NCBI GenBank assembly: GCA_017880775.1 | Contig: JADGRQ010000017.1 | Coordinates: 1 to 64,000 of the forward strand | Source of the DNA: Burkholderiales bacterium | GTDB lineage: Bacteria; Pseudomonadota; Gammaproteobacteria; Burkholderiales; SG8-39 | Direction: 5' to 3' | DNA length: 64,000 nucleotides | Part shown: in pieces, positions 8,132-16,857 of the stretch | Numbering within the stretch: position 1 is the first letter of the stretch | How the letters are laid out: the number at the start of each line of letters is the position of its first letter | Translations under genes and position numbers: made by a program | Notes under the pieces: generated by a model | What the model was told of the DNA's origin: nothing | What the model saw: the letters and a program-made list of their open reading frames with translations, nothing else | The model's database searches: none

Positions 8132-10858
8132 ATGAGCGCTCCGCGCCCTGACCCCGACGCATTGCTCGCGCGCGTCAAGCGCGAGGAATCCCTGGAGGGG
8201 CGCGGCAGGCTCAGGATCTTCTTCGGCGCCTGTGCCGGCGTCGGAAAAACCTACGCGATGCTCACTGCCGCGCGCGCAGAAGCGGCGCGCGGCACCGAGG
8301 TACTAGTCGGCGTGGTCGAGACCCACGGGCGCGACGACACCGCGGCGCTTGCCGAAGGCCTGGAGCGCCTGCCGCTACGGCAAATCGAGCGCCAGGGCGC
8401 GATGCTCACCGAATTCGACCTCGACGCCGCGCTCGCGCGCAAGCCGGGGCTGATCCTGGTCGACGAACTGGCGCACACCAACGCGCCGGACTCGCGCCAC
8501 CCGAAGCGCTGGCAGGACGTGCAAGAACTGCTTGCCGGCGGCATCAATGTCTATACCACCCTCAACGTCCAGCACCTCGAAAGCCTGAACGACGTGGTCG
8601 GGCAGGTCACCGGCGTGCGCGTCTGGGAGACGCTGCCCGACAAGGTGTTCGACCAGGCCGACGATGTCGAGCTGGTGGACCTTCCGCCCGAAGACCTGCT
8701 CGAGCGGCTCGGCGAGGGCAAGGTCTACCTTGCCGAGCAGGCGATACGCGCCGCCGACAATTTTTTCCGCAAGGGCAACCTGATCGCGCTGCGCGAGCTT
8801 GCGCTGCGGCGCACCGCGGATCGCGTCGACGCGCAGATGCGCGACTACCGCGAAGAAAAAGGCATCAGCGCGGCATGGCCCGTCGCCGAACGGCTGCTCG
8901 TCGCCGTCGGCCCCGGCGAAGAGGGCGAGCATCTGGTGCGCGCCACGCGGCGCATGGCGGCCAGCATGGGCACGGTTTGGACCGCGCTCTACGTCGAGAC
9001 CCCCGCCCTGCTGCGCCTGCCCGAAGCCGAGCGCGACCGGATCCTGCGCACGCTGCGGCTGGCCGAAGAGCTGGGCGGCAAGAGCGTGGTGGTGGGCGGC
9101 GGCGACGTGGCCGGCGAGGTGCTCGGCTTCGCGCACGCGCAGAACGTCTCGCGCATCGTGATCGGTCGTCCGAAACGGCGCGGCTGGCGCGGATGGATGG
9201 TCGGTTCGACCGCCGACCGCATCACCTCCGGCGCCGACGACATCGATGTCGCTCTGGTCAGCACCGGGGGAAAACACGCCATCCTTGCCGCGGGAATGAT
9301 CGTGCGCTCGCGCGACGCGCTCGGCATCGAGAGCCCGGGAAAGCGCCGCTGGCCGCGCTATCTCGCCGGCGCAGCGATGCCGGCTGCCATCACCATCGTC
9401 GGCGCGGCGATGCACGGGCGGTTCGAACTGTCCAATATCGTCATGCTGTACCTGCTCGGAGTCGTCATCGTGGCGATCCGGCTCGGCCGGGGACCGTCGA
9501 TCCTCGCTGTGATGCTTTCGGTGGCCGCGTTCGATTTCTTTTTCGTTCCCCCTTACCTCACCTTCGCGGTGTCCGACACCGAGTACCTGATCACGTTTGC
9601 GGTGATGCTCGTCGTCGGACTGGTCATCAGCACGCTCGCCGGGCAAGTGCGGCTGCAGGCGAGAATTGCCGGCTACCGCGAGCAACGCGCCTCCGCGCTC
9701 TACGACATGAGCAGGGAAATGGCGGCGACGGAGAAGCTGGTGGAAATCGTCCGCATCGCCGTGCGGCACGTGTCAGAGGTGTTTGCGAGCCAGGCCGCGG
9801 TGCTGCTGCCGGATGGGAACGGCCGCGTGCGGCACCCGCGCGGTGAAAGCGTCGCGGGCTCGCTGCACGGCGCCGACCTCGGGATTGCGCAATGGGTGTA
9901 CGACCACACGCAGCCCGCAGGACTGGGCACCGACACGCTGGCCGGGTCGGACACGCATTTCGTGCCGCTCGCGACGCCGACCGGGCCGATCGGCGTGCTT
10001 GCGCTGCTGCCCGCGAATTCGCGCCGCATTTTCGTTCCCGAGCAACGCCGGCTGCTTGACACCTTCGCCGCGCTCATCGCGCTCGCGATCGCGCGCGCGC
10101 AGCTCGCCGACGAGGCGCGCGCCGCGCAACTCGCCGCGGAAACCGAGAGCCTGCGCAACGCACTGCTCGCCGCCATCTCGCATGAACTGCGCACTCCGCT
10201 CGCCACCATTGTCGGCGCCTCCTCGAGCCTCGCGGAGCAGTCCGAGGCGATGGGGGCAGCCGCCCGACGCGAGCTCGCGCAGAGCATCGCGGAGGAAGCG
10301 CGGCGCATGGGCGAGGTGGTCGCGAAGGTTCTCGACCTCGCGCGCCTGCAGGCCGGGGCCACCCGCGTCAATGCCGACTGGCATCCCGTGGAGGAAGTGG
10401 TCGGCAGCGCGCTGCAGCGGCTTGCCGGCCGGCTCTCGAAACACAAGGTGACCACGCGCCTGCCAAAGGAAGCGGTGCTGGTGCGCTTCGACGCGGTGCT
10501 GATCGAGCAGGTGCTCGTCAACCTGCTCGAGAACGCGGCGAAGTACACGCCGCCGGGCAGCGGCATCGACATTGCGGTCGAAGCACGGCGCGACGAGATC
10601 GAGTTCACCGTGGTCGACGACGGCCCCGGCCTGAAGCCCGGGCAGGAAAAAAAGGTGTTCGACAAGTTCCACCGCGGCGTGCCGGAATCCTCGCCCGGGG
10701 GCGCGGGGCTGGGACTGGCGATCTGCAAGGCGATCGTCGAGGCGCACGGCGGGCGGATCTGGGCCGAAAACATCCCCGCCGGCGGCGTGGTGTTCCGTTT
10801 CACCGTTCCGCAGGGTGACGAACCGCCGCCCGCGCTGGACGCCGAGGAGCGGGTATGA
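8132..10858 (+). CDS. kdpD: KdpD-type osmosensitive K+ sensor histidine kinase
   Basis: The 908-residue protein has the full KdpD architecture. The N-terminal KdpD domain carries a Walker A motif GACAGVGKT at 32-40 and a LILVDELAHTNAP Walker B region. A Usp-like domain covers about 245-370, four DUF4118 helices about 400-500, a GAF domain about 530-650, HisKA with phospho-acceptor His684 in AISHELRTPL, and an HATPase domain (NLLENAAKYTP, DDGPGL, GLGLAICKAIVEAHGG). KdpD normally phosphorylates KdpE when K+ is scarce, to induce kdpFABC. No kdpFABC is present within the window. Its stop overlaps the kdpE start (ATGA). Confidence 0.95.
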   Translation: MSAPRPDPDALLARVKREESLEGRGRLRIFFGACAGVGKTYAMLTAARAEAARGTEVLVGVVETHGRDDTAALAEGLERLPLRQIERQGAMLTEFDLDAALARKPGLILVDELAHTNAPDSRHPKRWQDVQELLAGGINVYTTLNVQHLESLNDVVGQVTGVRVWETLPDKVFDQADDVELVDLPPEDLLERLGEGKVYLAEQAIRAADNFFRKGNLIALRELALRRTADRVDAQMRDYREEKGISAAWPVAERLLVAVGPGEEGEHLVRATRRMAASMGTVWTALYVETPALLRLPEAERDRILRTLRLAEELGGKSVVVGGGDVAGEVLGFAHAQNVSRIVIGRPKRRGWRGWMVGSTADRITSGADDIDVALVSTGGKHAILAAGMIVRSRDALGIESPGKRRWPRYLAGAAMPAAITIVGAAMHGRFELSNIVMLYLLGVVIVAIRLGRGPSILAVMLSVAAFDFFFVPPYLTFAVSDTEYLITFAVMLVVGLVISTLAGQVRLQARIAGYREQRASALYDMSREMAATEKLVEIVRIAVRHVSEVFASQAAVLLPDGNGRVRHPRGESVAGSLHGADLGIAQWVYDHTQPAGLGTDTLAGSDTHFVPLATPTGPIGVLALLPANSRRIFVPEQRRLLDTFAALIALAIARAQLADEARAAQLAAETESLRNALLAAISHELRTPLATIVGASSSLAEQSEAMGAAARRELAQSIAEEARRMGEVVAKVLDLARLQAGATRVNADWHPVEEVVGSALQRLAGRLSKHKVTTRLPKEAVLVRFDAVLIEQVLVNLLENAAKYTPPGSGIDIAVEARRDEIEFTVVDDGPGLKPGQEKKVFDKFHRGVPESSPGGAGLGLAICKAIVEAHGGRIWAENIPAGGVVFRFTVPQGDEPPPALDAEERV

Positions 10859-11553
10859 CCAGTGAACGTCCGGTGGTGCTGGTGATCGAGGACGAGCCGC
10901 AGATCCGCAAATTCCTTCGCGCGTCGCTCGACGCGCAGGGCTTCTCTGTCGAGCAGGCCGAATCCGGCGAACAGGGACTGGTCATGGCGGCAAACCGCCG
11001 GCCGGAAGCGATCGTTCTCGACCTCGGCCTGCCGGACCTGGATGGCGTCGAAGTCATCCGGCGCCTGCGCGAATGGAGCCGCGTGCCGATCATCGTTCTG
11101 TCGGCGCGTGCCCAGGAGGACGACAAGATCCGCGCGCTCGATGCGGGGGCCGACGACTACGTGGTCAAGCCCTTCGCGGTCGGCGAACTGCTCGCCCGTC
11201 TGCGCGTTGCGCTGCGCCATGCCGCGACTGCGGACGGGACCGGCGCGCCCGCGTCGATCGAGGCCGGCGAGCTGAAGATCGATCTCGGAGCGCGCCGCAT
11301 CAGCGTCTCGGGAAAGGAAGTTCACCTGACGCCGACCGAGTATCGCCTGCTCGCGGAGCTGGCCAAGCACGCAGGCAAGGTGCTGACGCAGCGCTACCTG
11401 CTGAAGGAGGTGTGGGGCCCCGGCTACGTCGAGCGACCCCACTACCTGCGCATCTACATGGCCAACCTCCGTCGAAAGCTCGAAGCCGACCCGGCGCAGC
11501 CGCGGCGGCTGTTGACGGAAACCGGCGTAGGCTACAGGTTCAACCTCGAGTAG
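10855..11553 (+). CDS. kdpE: KdpE-type OmpR-family response regulator
   Basis: The 232-residue protein has a receiver domain with the phospho-acceptor Asp56 in IVLDLGLPDLDG, the conserved Thr/Ser position in IIVLSARAQEDD and the lysine in DDYVVKPF. A winged-helix DNA-binding domain follows (about 130-230, with LTPTEYRLLAELAKHAGKV and GVGYRF at the end). It overlaps kdpD by four bases, so translation is coupled. The next gene, a sodium:solute symporter, starts 12 bases downstream and may belong to the same transcript. Targets may include the symporter operon or the repeats at 7133-7183; this is inference from position only. Confidence 0.95.
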   Translation: MTSERPVVLVIEDEPQIRKFLRASLDAQGFSVEQAESGEQGLVMAANRRPEAIVLDLGLPDLDGVEVIRRLREWSRVPIIVLSARAQEDDKIRALDAGADDYVVKPFAVGELLARLRVALRHAATADGTGAPASIEAGELKIDLGARRISVSGKEVHLTPTEYRLLAELAKHAGKVLTQRYLLKEVWGPGYVERPHYLRIYMANLRRKLEADPAQPRRLLTETGVGYRFNLE

Positions 11554-11565
11554 GCTGCGAAGGCG

Positions 11566-13032
11566 ATGCTGCTGGCACTGGTCATCTTCTATCTGCTGGT
11601 CACCATCGCCATCGGCCTGTGGGCCGCCAAGCGCGTCAAGAACACCGCCGACTTCGCGATTGCCGGGCGGCACCTGCCGCTCGTCATGATCGTCACGACG
11701 ACCTTCGCTACCTGGTTCGGGTCCGAGACCGTGTTGGGCATTCCGGCGAAGTTCGTCAGCGGCGGCCTGAACAGCGTCGTGGAAGACCCGTTCGGCGCCG
11801 GCACCTGCCTGATCATTGTGGGCCTGTTCTTCGCCGGCAAACTCTACAAGATGACGCTGCTGACGATCAGCGATTACTACCGGGAACGCTACGGCCGCAG
11901 CGTGGAAGTGGTGTGTTCGCTGATCATCATCTTGAGCTACCTCGGCTGGGTGTCCGCACAGATCACTGCACTGGGCCTGGTGTTCAACGTGCTGTCGACC
12001 GGCGCGATCAGCGTGCCGATGGGCATGATCATCGGCACGGTCTCGATCCTCGCGTACACGCTGTTCGGCGGCATGTGGTCGGTGGCCGTCACCGACTTCA
12101 TCCAGATGATCGTCCTGGTGAGCGGCCTGTTCATCCTGGCGGTGTTCGCGGGCCACCAGGCCGGCGGTGCCGACAAGGTCATCGCCCTCGCCACCAGCAG
12201 GGAAATGTTCACGTTTCTGCCCGAGCCGAAGTTTCACGACATCGTGTTCTTCTTCGCGGCGGCCATCACGATGATGCTGGGCTCGATTCCGCAGCAGGAT
12301 GTGTTCCAGCGCGTCATGTCGGCCAGGGACATCAACGCCGCCACCCGGGGCCCGGTGATCGGCGGCATCTGCTACATCCTGTTCGCGTTCGTGCCGATGT
12401 TTCTGGTGACGAGCGCGCTGATCATCATGCCCGAGCAGACCGCCGCGCTGCTCAGGGACGACCCGCAGAAGGTGCTGCCCACGCTGGTGCTCGAAAGGAT
12501 GCCGTTCATCATGCAGGTGCTGTTCTTCGGCGCGCTGCTCTCGGCCATCAAGTCCACCGCGTCGGCAACGCTGCTGGCCCCATCGGTGACCTTCGTAGAG
12601 AACATCTGGCGCCAGTTCCGCCCGCACCAGGGCGACCGGAAGGAACTGCTGACCATGCGCATCACCGTGCTGGTGTTCAGCGCGTGTGTGTGCGCCTACG
12701 CCATTGCCTCGCAAGGCACGCCGATCTACGAGATGGTGTCGGGGTCCTATCAGGTGACAGTGGTCGGCGCGTTCGTGCCGCTTGCTGCGGGCCTGTACTG
12801 GAAGCGCGCGACCACGCAGGGGGCGATTTTCGCGATCGTGCTCGGCATCCTGTCGTGGTTGCTGTTCCAGGCCACGCCGGCCGGCAAATCATTTCCGCCG
12901 CAACTGGCCGGGGTGCTGATGGCACTCGCGGGCATGTGCGTCGGCTCGCTCGGCCCGCAGGCAGTGAAAAACCGCCACGGTTCGCACCACCATGTGGTGG
13001 GTACGCCGGCGGATCGGGCCGTGCCCGGCTGA
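11566..13032 (+). CDS. Sodium:solute symporter (SSF/PutP family)
   Basis: The 488-residue protein is a multi-helix membrane carrier of the sodium:solute symporter family. Signs include the N-terminal GRHLPLVMIVTTTFATWFGSETVLG region matching the TM2 sodium-site region, the YRERYGRSVE loop, TLFGGMWSVAVTDFIQM and the MLGSIPQQDVFQR motif. It has the expected length and about 13 helices, and a histidine-rich C-terminal end (GSHHHVVG). Substrate is not predictable; proline, acetate, pantothenate and choline carriers share this fold. Placement 12 bases after kdpE suggests osmotic or ionic control, for example of a compatible solute, but that is inference. Confidence 0.9.
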   Translation: MLLALVIFYLLVTIAIGLWAAKRVKNTADFAIAGRHLPLVMIVTTTFATWFGSETVLGIPAKFVSGGLNSVVEDPFGAGTCLIIVGLFFAGKLYKMTLLTISDYYRERYGRSVEVVCSLIIILSYLGWVSAQITALGLVFNVLSTGAISVPMGMIIGTVSILAYTLFGGMWSVAVTDFIQMIVLVSGLFILAVFAGHQAGGADKVIALATSREMFTFLPEPKFHDIVFFFAAAITMMLGSIPQQDVFQRVMSARDINAATRGPVIGGICYILFAFVPMFLVTSALIIMPEQTAALLRDDPQKVLPTLVLERMPFIMQVLFFGALLSAIKSTASATLLAPSVTFVENIWRQFRPHQGDRKELLTMRITVLVFSACVCAYAIASQGTPIYEMVSGSYQVTVVGAFVPLAAGLYWKRATTQGAIFAIVLGILSWLLFQATPAGKSFPPQLAGVLMALAGMCVGSLGPQAVKNRHGSHHHVVGTPADRAVPG

Positions 13033-13076
13033 CGATGCCGAGCGCGTCGTTTCTGCCGTGTAACTAGCTGATTATT

Positions 13077-13100
13077 AAAGGTGGGCAATTGCCCATCTTT
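13077..13100. terminator. Near-perfect 24-bp palindrome, likely bidirectional terminator or operator
   Basis: The arms AAAGGTGGGC and GCCCATCTTT flank an AATT loop, giving a 10-bp stem with one mismatch, of which TGGGCAATTGCCCA is perfectly symmetric. It lies 44 bases after the symporter stop and is followed by only a short T run. It could therefore end the symporter transcript. Because it also lies 69 bases upstream of the next start, an operator role is an equal possibility. Confidence 0.5.
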
Positions 13101-13168
13101 AGCATTCTGAATCTTGTGGTTGCCTTCCCACGCTTTCGACCGTACCGTTTGCGGCGCAAGGAGACGGC

Positions 13169-14578
13169 ATGGTAACCATCGCCCAATCTGACGGTACGCT
13201 GCTCGACAGCATCTCCGAGTTCTGCCGCGACAGCCGCATGGCGGAGTCGACCTTCGGCCGGCACGCTGTCAACGACGGTAAATTCGTCGCGCGGCTGCGC
13301 GACGGCGCGCGCATCACCCCCGAGACGCTCGAGCGCGTCAATACTTTCCTGACGCAGCACGGCGCGAAACCGCACACCGCCCCGCCCGAACTGCGGCCGT
13401 TGATACGGGTGGCGGGCCGCGCAACGCCGAAGCCACCGGCCCCCGGCGAAGGCGCGCCGTCGCGCAATTTTCGCTTCTTCGACAACCGCCAGAAATACCT
13501 GCTGTTCGTCAACACCTGCAGCGAGAAGGAGGTGATTGCGCGGCGCGTGGGCATGGAACTGGCGCACATCCACCCGCGCCCGCCTGCGATCCGCATCTTC
13601 GACGCAGGCATGGGCGACGGCTCCGTGCTCACGCGCGTGATGCGCGAGATGCACCGGCGCTTTCCGACCCGGCCGTTCTACATCGTCGGCAAGGAGATCA
13701 GCCTCGAGGACGTGCGGCTGTCGCTCGACAAGATGGCCGACCGCCTGTTCGAGCATCCGGCGACGATGCTGGTGGTCACCAACATGTACTACAGCGAAGC
13801 CCCGTGGCTTGCACCGAAGGCGCTCACCGCGGCCACGTCGCTGCAGTGGCACGAGGTCGCGTTGAGCGGGACGACCGCGCACGAATTCAGCGAGCAGATT
13901 GCGGCGCTGGAGCCCTTTCTGGCGAAGAACTGGCAGGCGCGCCACAGCCCCAACACCGGCAACCCGATCTACGAGCGCCCGGTGGCGCTGGTGCTGTACC
14001 GCGAGGATTTCCGCTTCCTGCTGGACGACGTGATTCCGCACCAGGGCAAGGCGCGCGCCGATTACGACCTGGTGATCGCCTCGCAGCCCTACCGCGCGCG
14101 CGTGCCCGCCGAGTTCAAGGCGGCCAAGGTGATCGGGCCGCTGGCGCGCGCGCTCGGTCCGGGCGGACGCCTGCTCGGCATCCACTCCTGCGGCCGCGAT
14201 CCCGGCCTGGAGATCGTGCGCAAGGTCTGGCCCGAGGAGAACCCGTTCGTCACCGGCCGGCACGACCTGCTGCGGGCGGTGAGATCGGAACTGGGCAGGG
14301 ACGCGCGCCACTTCAATTTCAATGCCTACGCCGATTCGCGCGCGGTGTTCCGCTACGAGATGCATACGCTGCCGACGGAGATCGCGGATTCGATCGGCAC
14401 CTCGACGCTGTTCGCGGCGTGGAACGCAGCGGTGTACGTCGCGCAGATCGACGACGAACGTCTGGCGCAGGTGCTAGGCGAGCGCCGCTACCTGGATGCC
14501 ACGCGCGAAGTGCTGCAGGCGCACGGCGGCCTGTGGTTCCTCGACGAGTCGTATGTGGTTTCGCGCAAGCGAGGTTGA
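13169..14578 (+). CDS. Methyltransferase-like protein with an N-terminal HTH-like segment, function unknown
   Basis: The 469-residue protein has two parts. Residues about 10-65 (FCRDSRMAESTFGRHAVNDG and on) look like a small helix-turn-helix-type domain with a variable linker to residue 100. The main part contains FDAGMGDGSVL at 144-154, which fits the glycine-rich SAM-binding loop of class I methyltransferases, and later LARALGPGGRLLGIHSCGRDPG. A good AAGGAG site precedes the ATG. It ends 4 bases before a MetF-like gene, so the two are co-transcribed and probably functionally linked. The substrate is unknown; it could modify a protein or a small molecule in a C1 pathway, or regulate it. Confidence 0.7.
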   Translation: MVTIAQSDGTLLDSISEFCRDSRMAESTFGRHAVNDGKFVARLRDGARITPETLERVNTFLTQHGAKPHTAPPELRPLIRVAGRATPKPPAPGEGAPSRNFRFFDNRQKYLLFVNTCSEKEVIARRVGMELAHIHPRPPAIRIFDAGMGDGSVLTRVMREMHRRFPTRPFYIVGKEISLEDVRLSLDKMADRLFEHPATMLVVTNMYYSEAPWLAPKALTAATSLQWHEVALSGTTAHEFSEQIAALEPFLAKNWQARHSPNTGNPIYERPVALVLYREDFRFLLDDVIPHQGKARADYDLVIASQPYRARVPAEFKAAKVIGPLARALGPGGRLLGIHSCGRDPGLEIVRKVWPEENPFVTGRHDLLRAVRSELGRDARHFNFNAYADSRAVFRYEMHTLPTEIADSIGTSTLFAAWNAAVYVAQIDDERLAQVLGERRYLDATREVLQAHGGLWFLDESYVVSRKRG

Positions 14579-14582
14579 TACG

Positions 14583-15473
14583 ATGACCACCGCAGCCCTC
14601 TCCTCAATCGACGCCGTCGCCGGATGCGCGGCCGACCTGATCTCCTGCGGCTCGATCGAAATGAGCGCGCACCTCGCCGCGGATGCCCGGACGCTTGGCA
14701 GCCTGCTTCCGGCGGGCACCAAGGTGTACGTCAACCATCTGCCGCGCCACACGCTCGCCGACACCTTCGCCGCGCTGCAGGCGGTGCACGGCGCGGGGCT
14801 CGAGCCGGTGCCTCACGTCGCAGCGCGGCGCGTCGCGTCGCGTAACGAATTGGAGGACTTCCTGCTTCGCGCGGTGCGCCATGCCGGCGTGCGCAAGGTA
14901 CTGCTGATCGGCGGCGACGATCCGCGGCCGCTCGGCGCGTTCGAGGACAGCACCGCATTGCTGAAAACCGGCGCGCTCGCCGCCTGCGGCGTGCGCGAGG
15001 TCGGTATCGCGGGATACCCGGAAGGCCACTCGCGTATCCCGCATGCCGCGCTCGAGCACGCGATGAGCGAGAAGCTTGCCATCGCAACCGCACAGGGCCT
15101 CGGCGCTTATGTCGTCACCCAGTTCTCGTTCGCACCGGCACGGATCATCGAATACTGCACTGCGCTTGCGCGCAACGCACCCGGCGTGCCGGTCTACGTC
15201 GGCCTCGCGGGGCCGGCCGACCCGGCAACATTGCTCAGGTTCGCGCAGCGCTGCGGCGTGAGCGCGTCGCTGCGCGCGCTGCGGGCGCAGGGCATGGGGC
15301 TGGTGCGCCTGGTCACCCACACCGACCCGGGCGAGCAGCTGACGGCGGTCGCGCACTACTGCGCCGCCCACGACGATTGCAACGTCGTGGGCGTGCACCT
15401 GTTCAGTTTTGGCGGCGCGGCGAAGACCGCCGAGTGGATGAACCGCCAGATCGCGAAGCAGCGCGCCGCCTAG
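14583..15473 (+). CDS. Methylenetetrahydrofolate reductase-like (MetF-like) protein
   Basis: A 296-residue TIM-barrel protein related to MetF. Visible signs are the ordered beta strands with KVYVNHLPRHTLADTF, the central VRKVLLIGGDDPRP strand-loop, VGIAGYPEGHSR (matching the family's AGYPE(G/V)H motif), AYVVTQFSFAP and a C-terminal VVGVHLFSFGG strand. Classical MetF starts with an EFFPP motif; here SIEMSAH is in its place, so this is a divergent branch. It would reduce methylene-THF or oxidise methyl-THF. The start ATG at 14583 has GAGG just upstream and lies 4 bases after the methyltransferase-like gene. It converges on a MetE-like gene and overlaps its end by four bases. Confidence 0.8.
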   Translation: MTTAALSSIDAVAGCAADLISCGSIEMSAHLAADARTLGSLLPAGTKVYVNHLPRHTLADTFAALQAVHGAGLEPVPHVAARRVASRNELEDFLLRAVRHAGVRKVLLIGGDDPRPLGAFEDSTALLKTGALAACGVREVGIAGYPEGHSRIPHAALEHAMSEKLAIATAQGLGAYVVTQFSFAPARIIEYCTALARNAPGVPVYVGLAGPADPATLLRFAQRCGVSASLRALRAQGMGLVRLVTHTDPGEQLTAVAHYCAAHDDCNVVGVHLFSFGGAAKTAEWMNRQIAKQRAA

Positions 15474-16579
15474 CCCCAGATCGCACGCGCGGCGTCGACG
15501 CAGAGCTTCAGCTTCGCGCGCTCGTCGGCCTCGGTCACCGGGTTGCCGCCCATGGTGCTGGCGAAGCCGCATTGCGGGCTCAGCGCGAGCCGCGACGCAT
15601 CCACGTACTTCGCCGCGTCGTCCGCGCGCCGCCTCAGCGCATCCACCGATTCGAGCTGCGGCCGCTTTGAGCTCACCATGCCGAGCACCACGCCCTTGGT
15701 CTTCGGCATCAGCCGCAACGGCGCGAAATCGCCTGCGCGCGGCGTGTCGAATTCGAGCAGGAAATGGTTCACCTCGGCGCGCCCGAACAGCTTCTCGGCG
15801 ATCGAGTCGTAGCCGCCCTCTGACAGATACTTGCCCTTGTAATTGCCGCGGCACATGTGGATGCCGATCACCATGTCCGCCGGGCGGCCCTTCACCGCCT
15901 CGTTGATCGCGTCCACGTACAGATCAACCAGCGCCTCCGGATCCTGGCCGGTGGCGCGCACCCTGTCGCGCGCCGCCGGGTCGCACAGCACCGCGAGCGC
16001 AACCTCGTCGAGCTGTACGTAGCGGCAGCCGGCCTGCGCCAGTTCCGCGATCTCCTGCTGGTACACCTTGCCCAGGTCCTGGAAAAAAGCGCGTGGATCG
16101 GCGTACACCGCCGGATCGCCGTAGTCGTTGCAGCGGTAGAAATGCATGGTGGACGGCGCAGGCATGGTGATCTTGGGCGTGCCCTTGGCCACCCCGGCGA
16201 CAAACTGATATTCGTCGAGCGTGATCGGCGCCGTGCGACTGACCTTGCCCTCGACATAGGGCGCAGTGAAATCGGTCTCGTGGCCATGGTCGTCGACAAA
16301 CTTGAACATCGCCTGCCTGACGCCCAAGCCTTGCGTCAACAGCACGAAGCGCGCCCAGTAGGAGGTGCGCCGGAATTCCCCGTCGGTCAACACCTCGAGG
16401 CCGGCGTCCTCCTGCAACCGCACCACGCCGCGCACGGATTCGTCCTGCACGCGCCGGAACTCGGCATCGGAGATCGCCCTCGCGGAGTGCTGCCTGAACG
16501 CATCGCGCAACCGCTTCGGCCGCAGCAGGCTGCCGATGTGATCGGCGCGGAAAGGGGGGCGGCCGTTGGGCTGGGACAT
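15470..16579 (-). CDS. MetE C-terminal-domain-like zinc methyl/alkyl transferase
   Basis: The 369-residue protein corresponds to the catalytic half of cobalamin-independent methionine synthase. The four zinc ligands of MetE are all recognisable: His241 and Cys243 (IHMCRGN), Glu276 (LLEFDT) and Cys337 (SPQCGF), with Asp191 in QLDEVALA. It lacks the N-terminal folate-binding half of MetE, as do archaeal core-MetE proteins and epoxyalkane:coenzyme M transferases. It could therefore move a methyl or alkyl group between an unknown donor and a thiol. It converges on the MetF-like gene, which supports a folate-linked C1 role. A second family member lies at 18787. Confidence 0.85.
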   Translation of the reverse strand: MSQPNGRPPFRADHIGSLLRPKRLRDAFRQHSARAISDAEFRRVQDESVRGVVRLQEDAGLEVLTDGEFRRTSYWARFVLLTQGLGVRQAMFKFVDDHGHETDFTAPYVEGKVSRTAPITLDEYQFVAGVAKGTPKITMPAPSTMHFYRCNDYGDPAVYADPRAFFQDLGKVYQQEIAELAQAGCRYVQLDEVALAVLCDPAARDRVRATGQDPEALVDLYVDAINEAVKGRPADMVIGIHMCRGNYKGKYLSEGGYDSIAEKLFGRAEVNHFLLEFDTPRAGDFAPLRLMPKTKGVVLGMVSSKRPQLESVDALRRRADDAAKYVDASRLALSPQCGFASTMGGNPVTEADERAKLKLCVDAARAIWG

Positions 16580-16609
16580 GCAGGTCTCCGCTTGGGATGA
16601 ATTTCTATG

Positions 16610-16626
16610 GAAGTATCGAATACTTC
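16610..16626. promoter_or_regulatory. 17-bp palindrome upstream of the MetE-like gene, candidate operator
   Basis: GAAGTAT and ATACTTC form a perfect 7-bp inverted repeat around CGA, 30 bases upstream of the ATG of the minus-strand MetE-like gene. The position suits a repressor or activator site. The rest of the 278-base gap 16580-16857 shows no coding frame that I can support and no riboswitch fold that I recognise. Confidence 0.45.
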
Positions 16627-16857
16627 ACGAAAGGCTGCTTCTGCGCAACGTCCAAGGAGGAGGAAGCTTGCAGCCGAGTATTCACCGCACCGCCCCTCGC
16701 ACAGAAACGACTCGTTGCGCTGGCGGAGAAGTGCTAATCGAACGCGTCCGGCGATGTCATCTTTCCCGATTAACCTGAAGCGTCCGGCACTCCAGCTCGT
16801 CGGATCAATTCGTCCAGAGCGTTTTCAGCAAACGGTCGAGGTCGACCTTGGAGGACG

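Noticed and set aside
9700-12714. 1004-codon open frame on the minus strand across kdpD, kdpE and the symporter gene
   Set aside because: It is rich in His, Arg, Gln and Asp with no domain, lies antisense to three well-recognised genes, and is explained by GC-rich codon positions.
11073-13067. 664-codon plus-strand frame over kdpE and the symporter
   Set aside because: Its composition is Arg/Gly-rich and low in hydrophobic residues; the true genes are in another frame with full domain matches.
16580-16857. Cobalamin, SAM or THF riboswitch before the MetE-like gene
   Set aside because: I looked for the conserved boxes and a fitting stem order and saw only the 17-bp palindrome.
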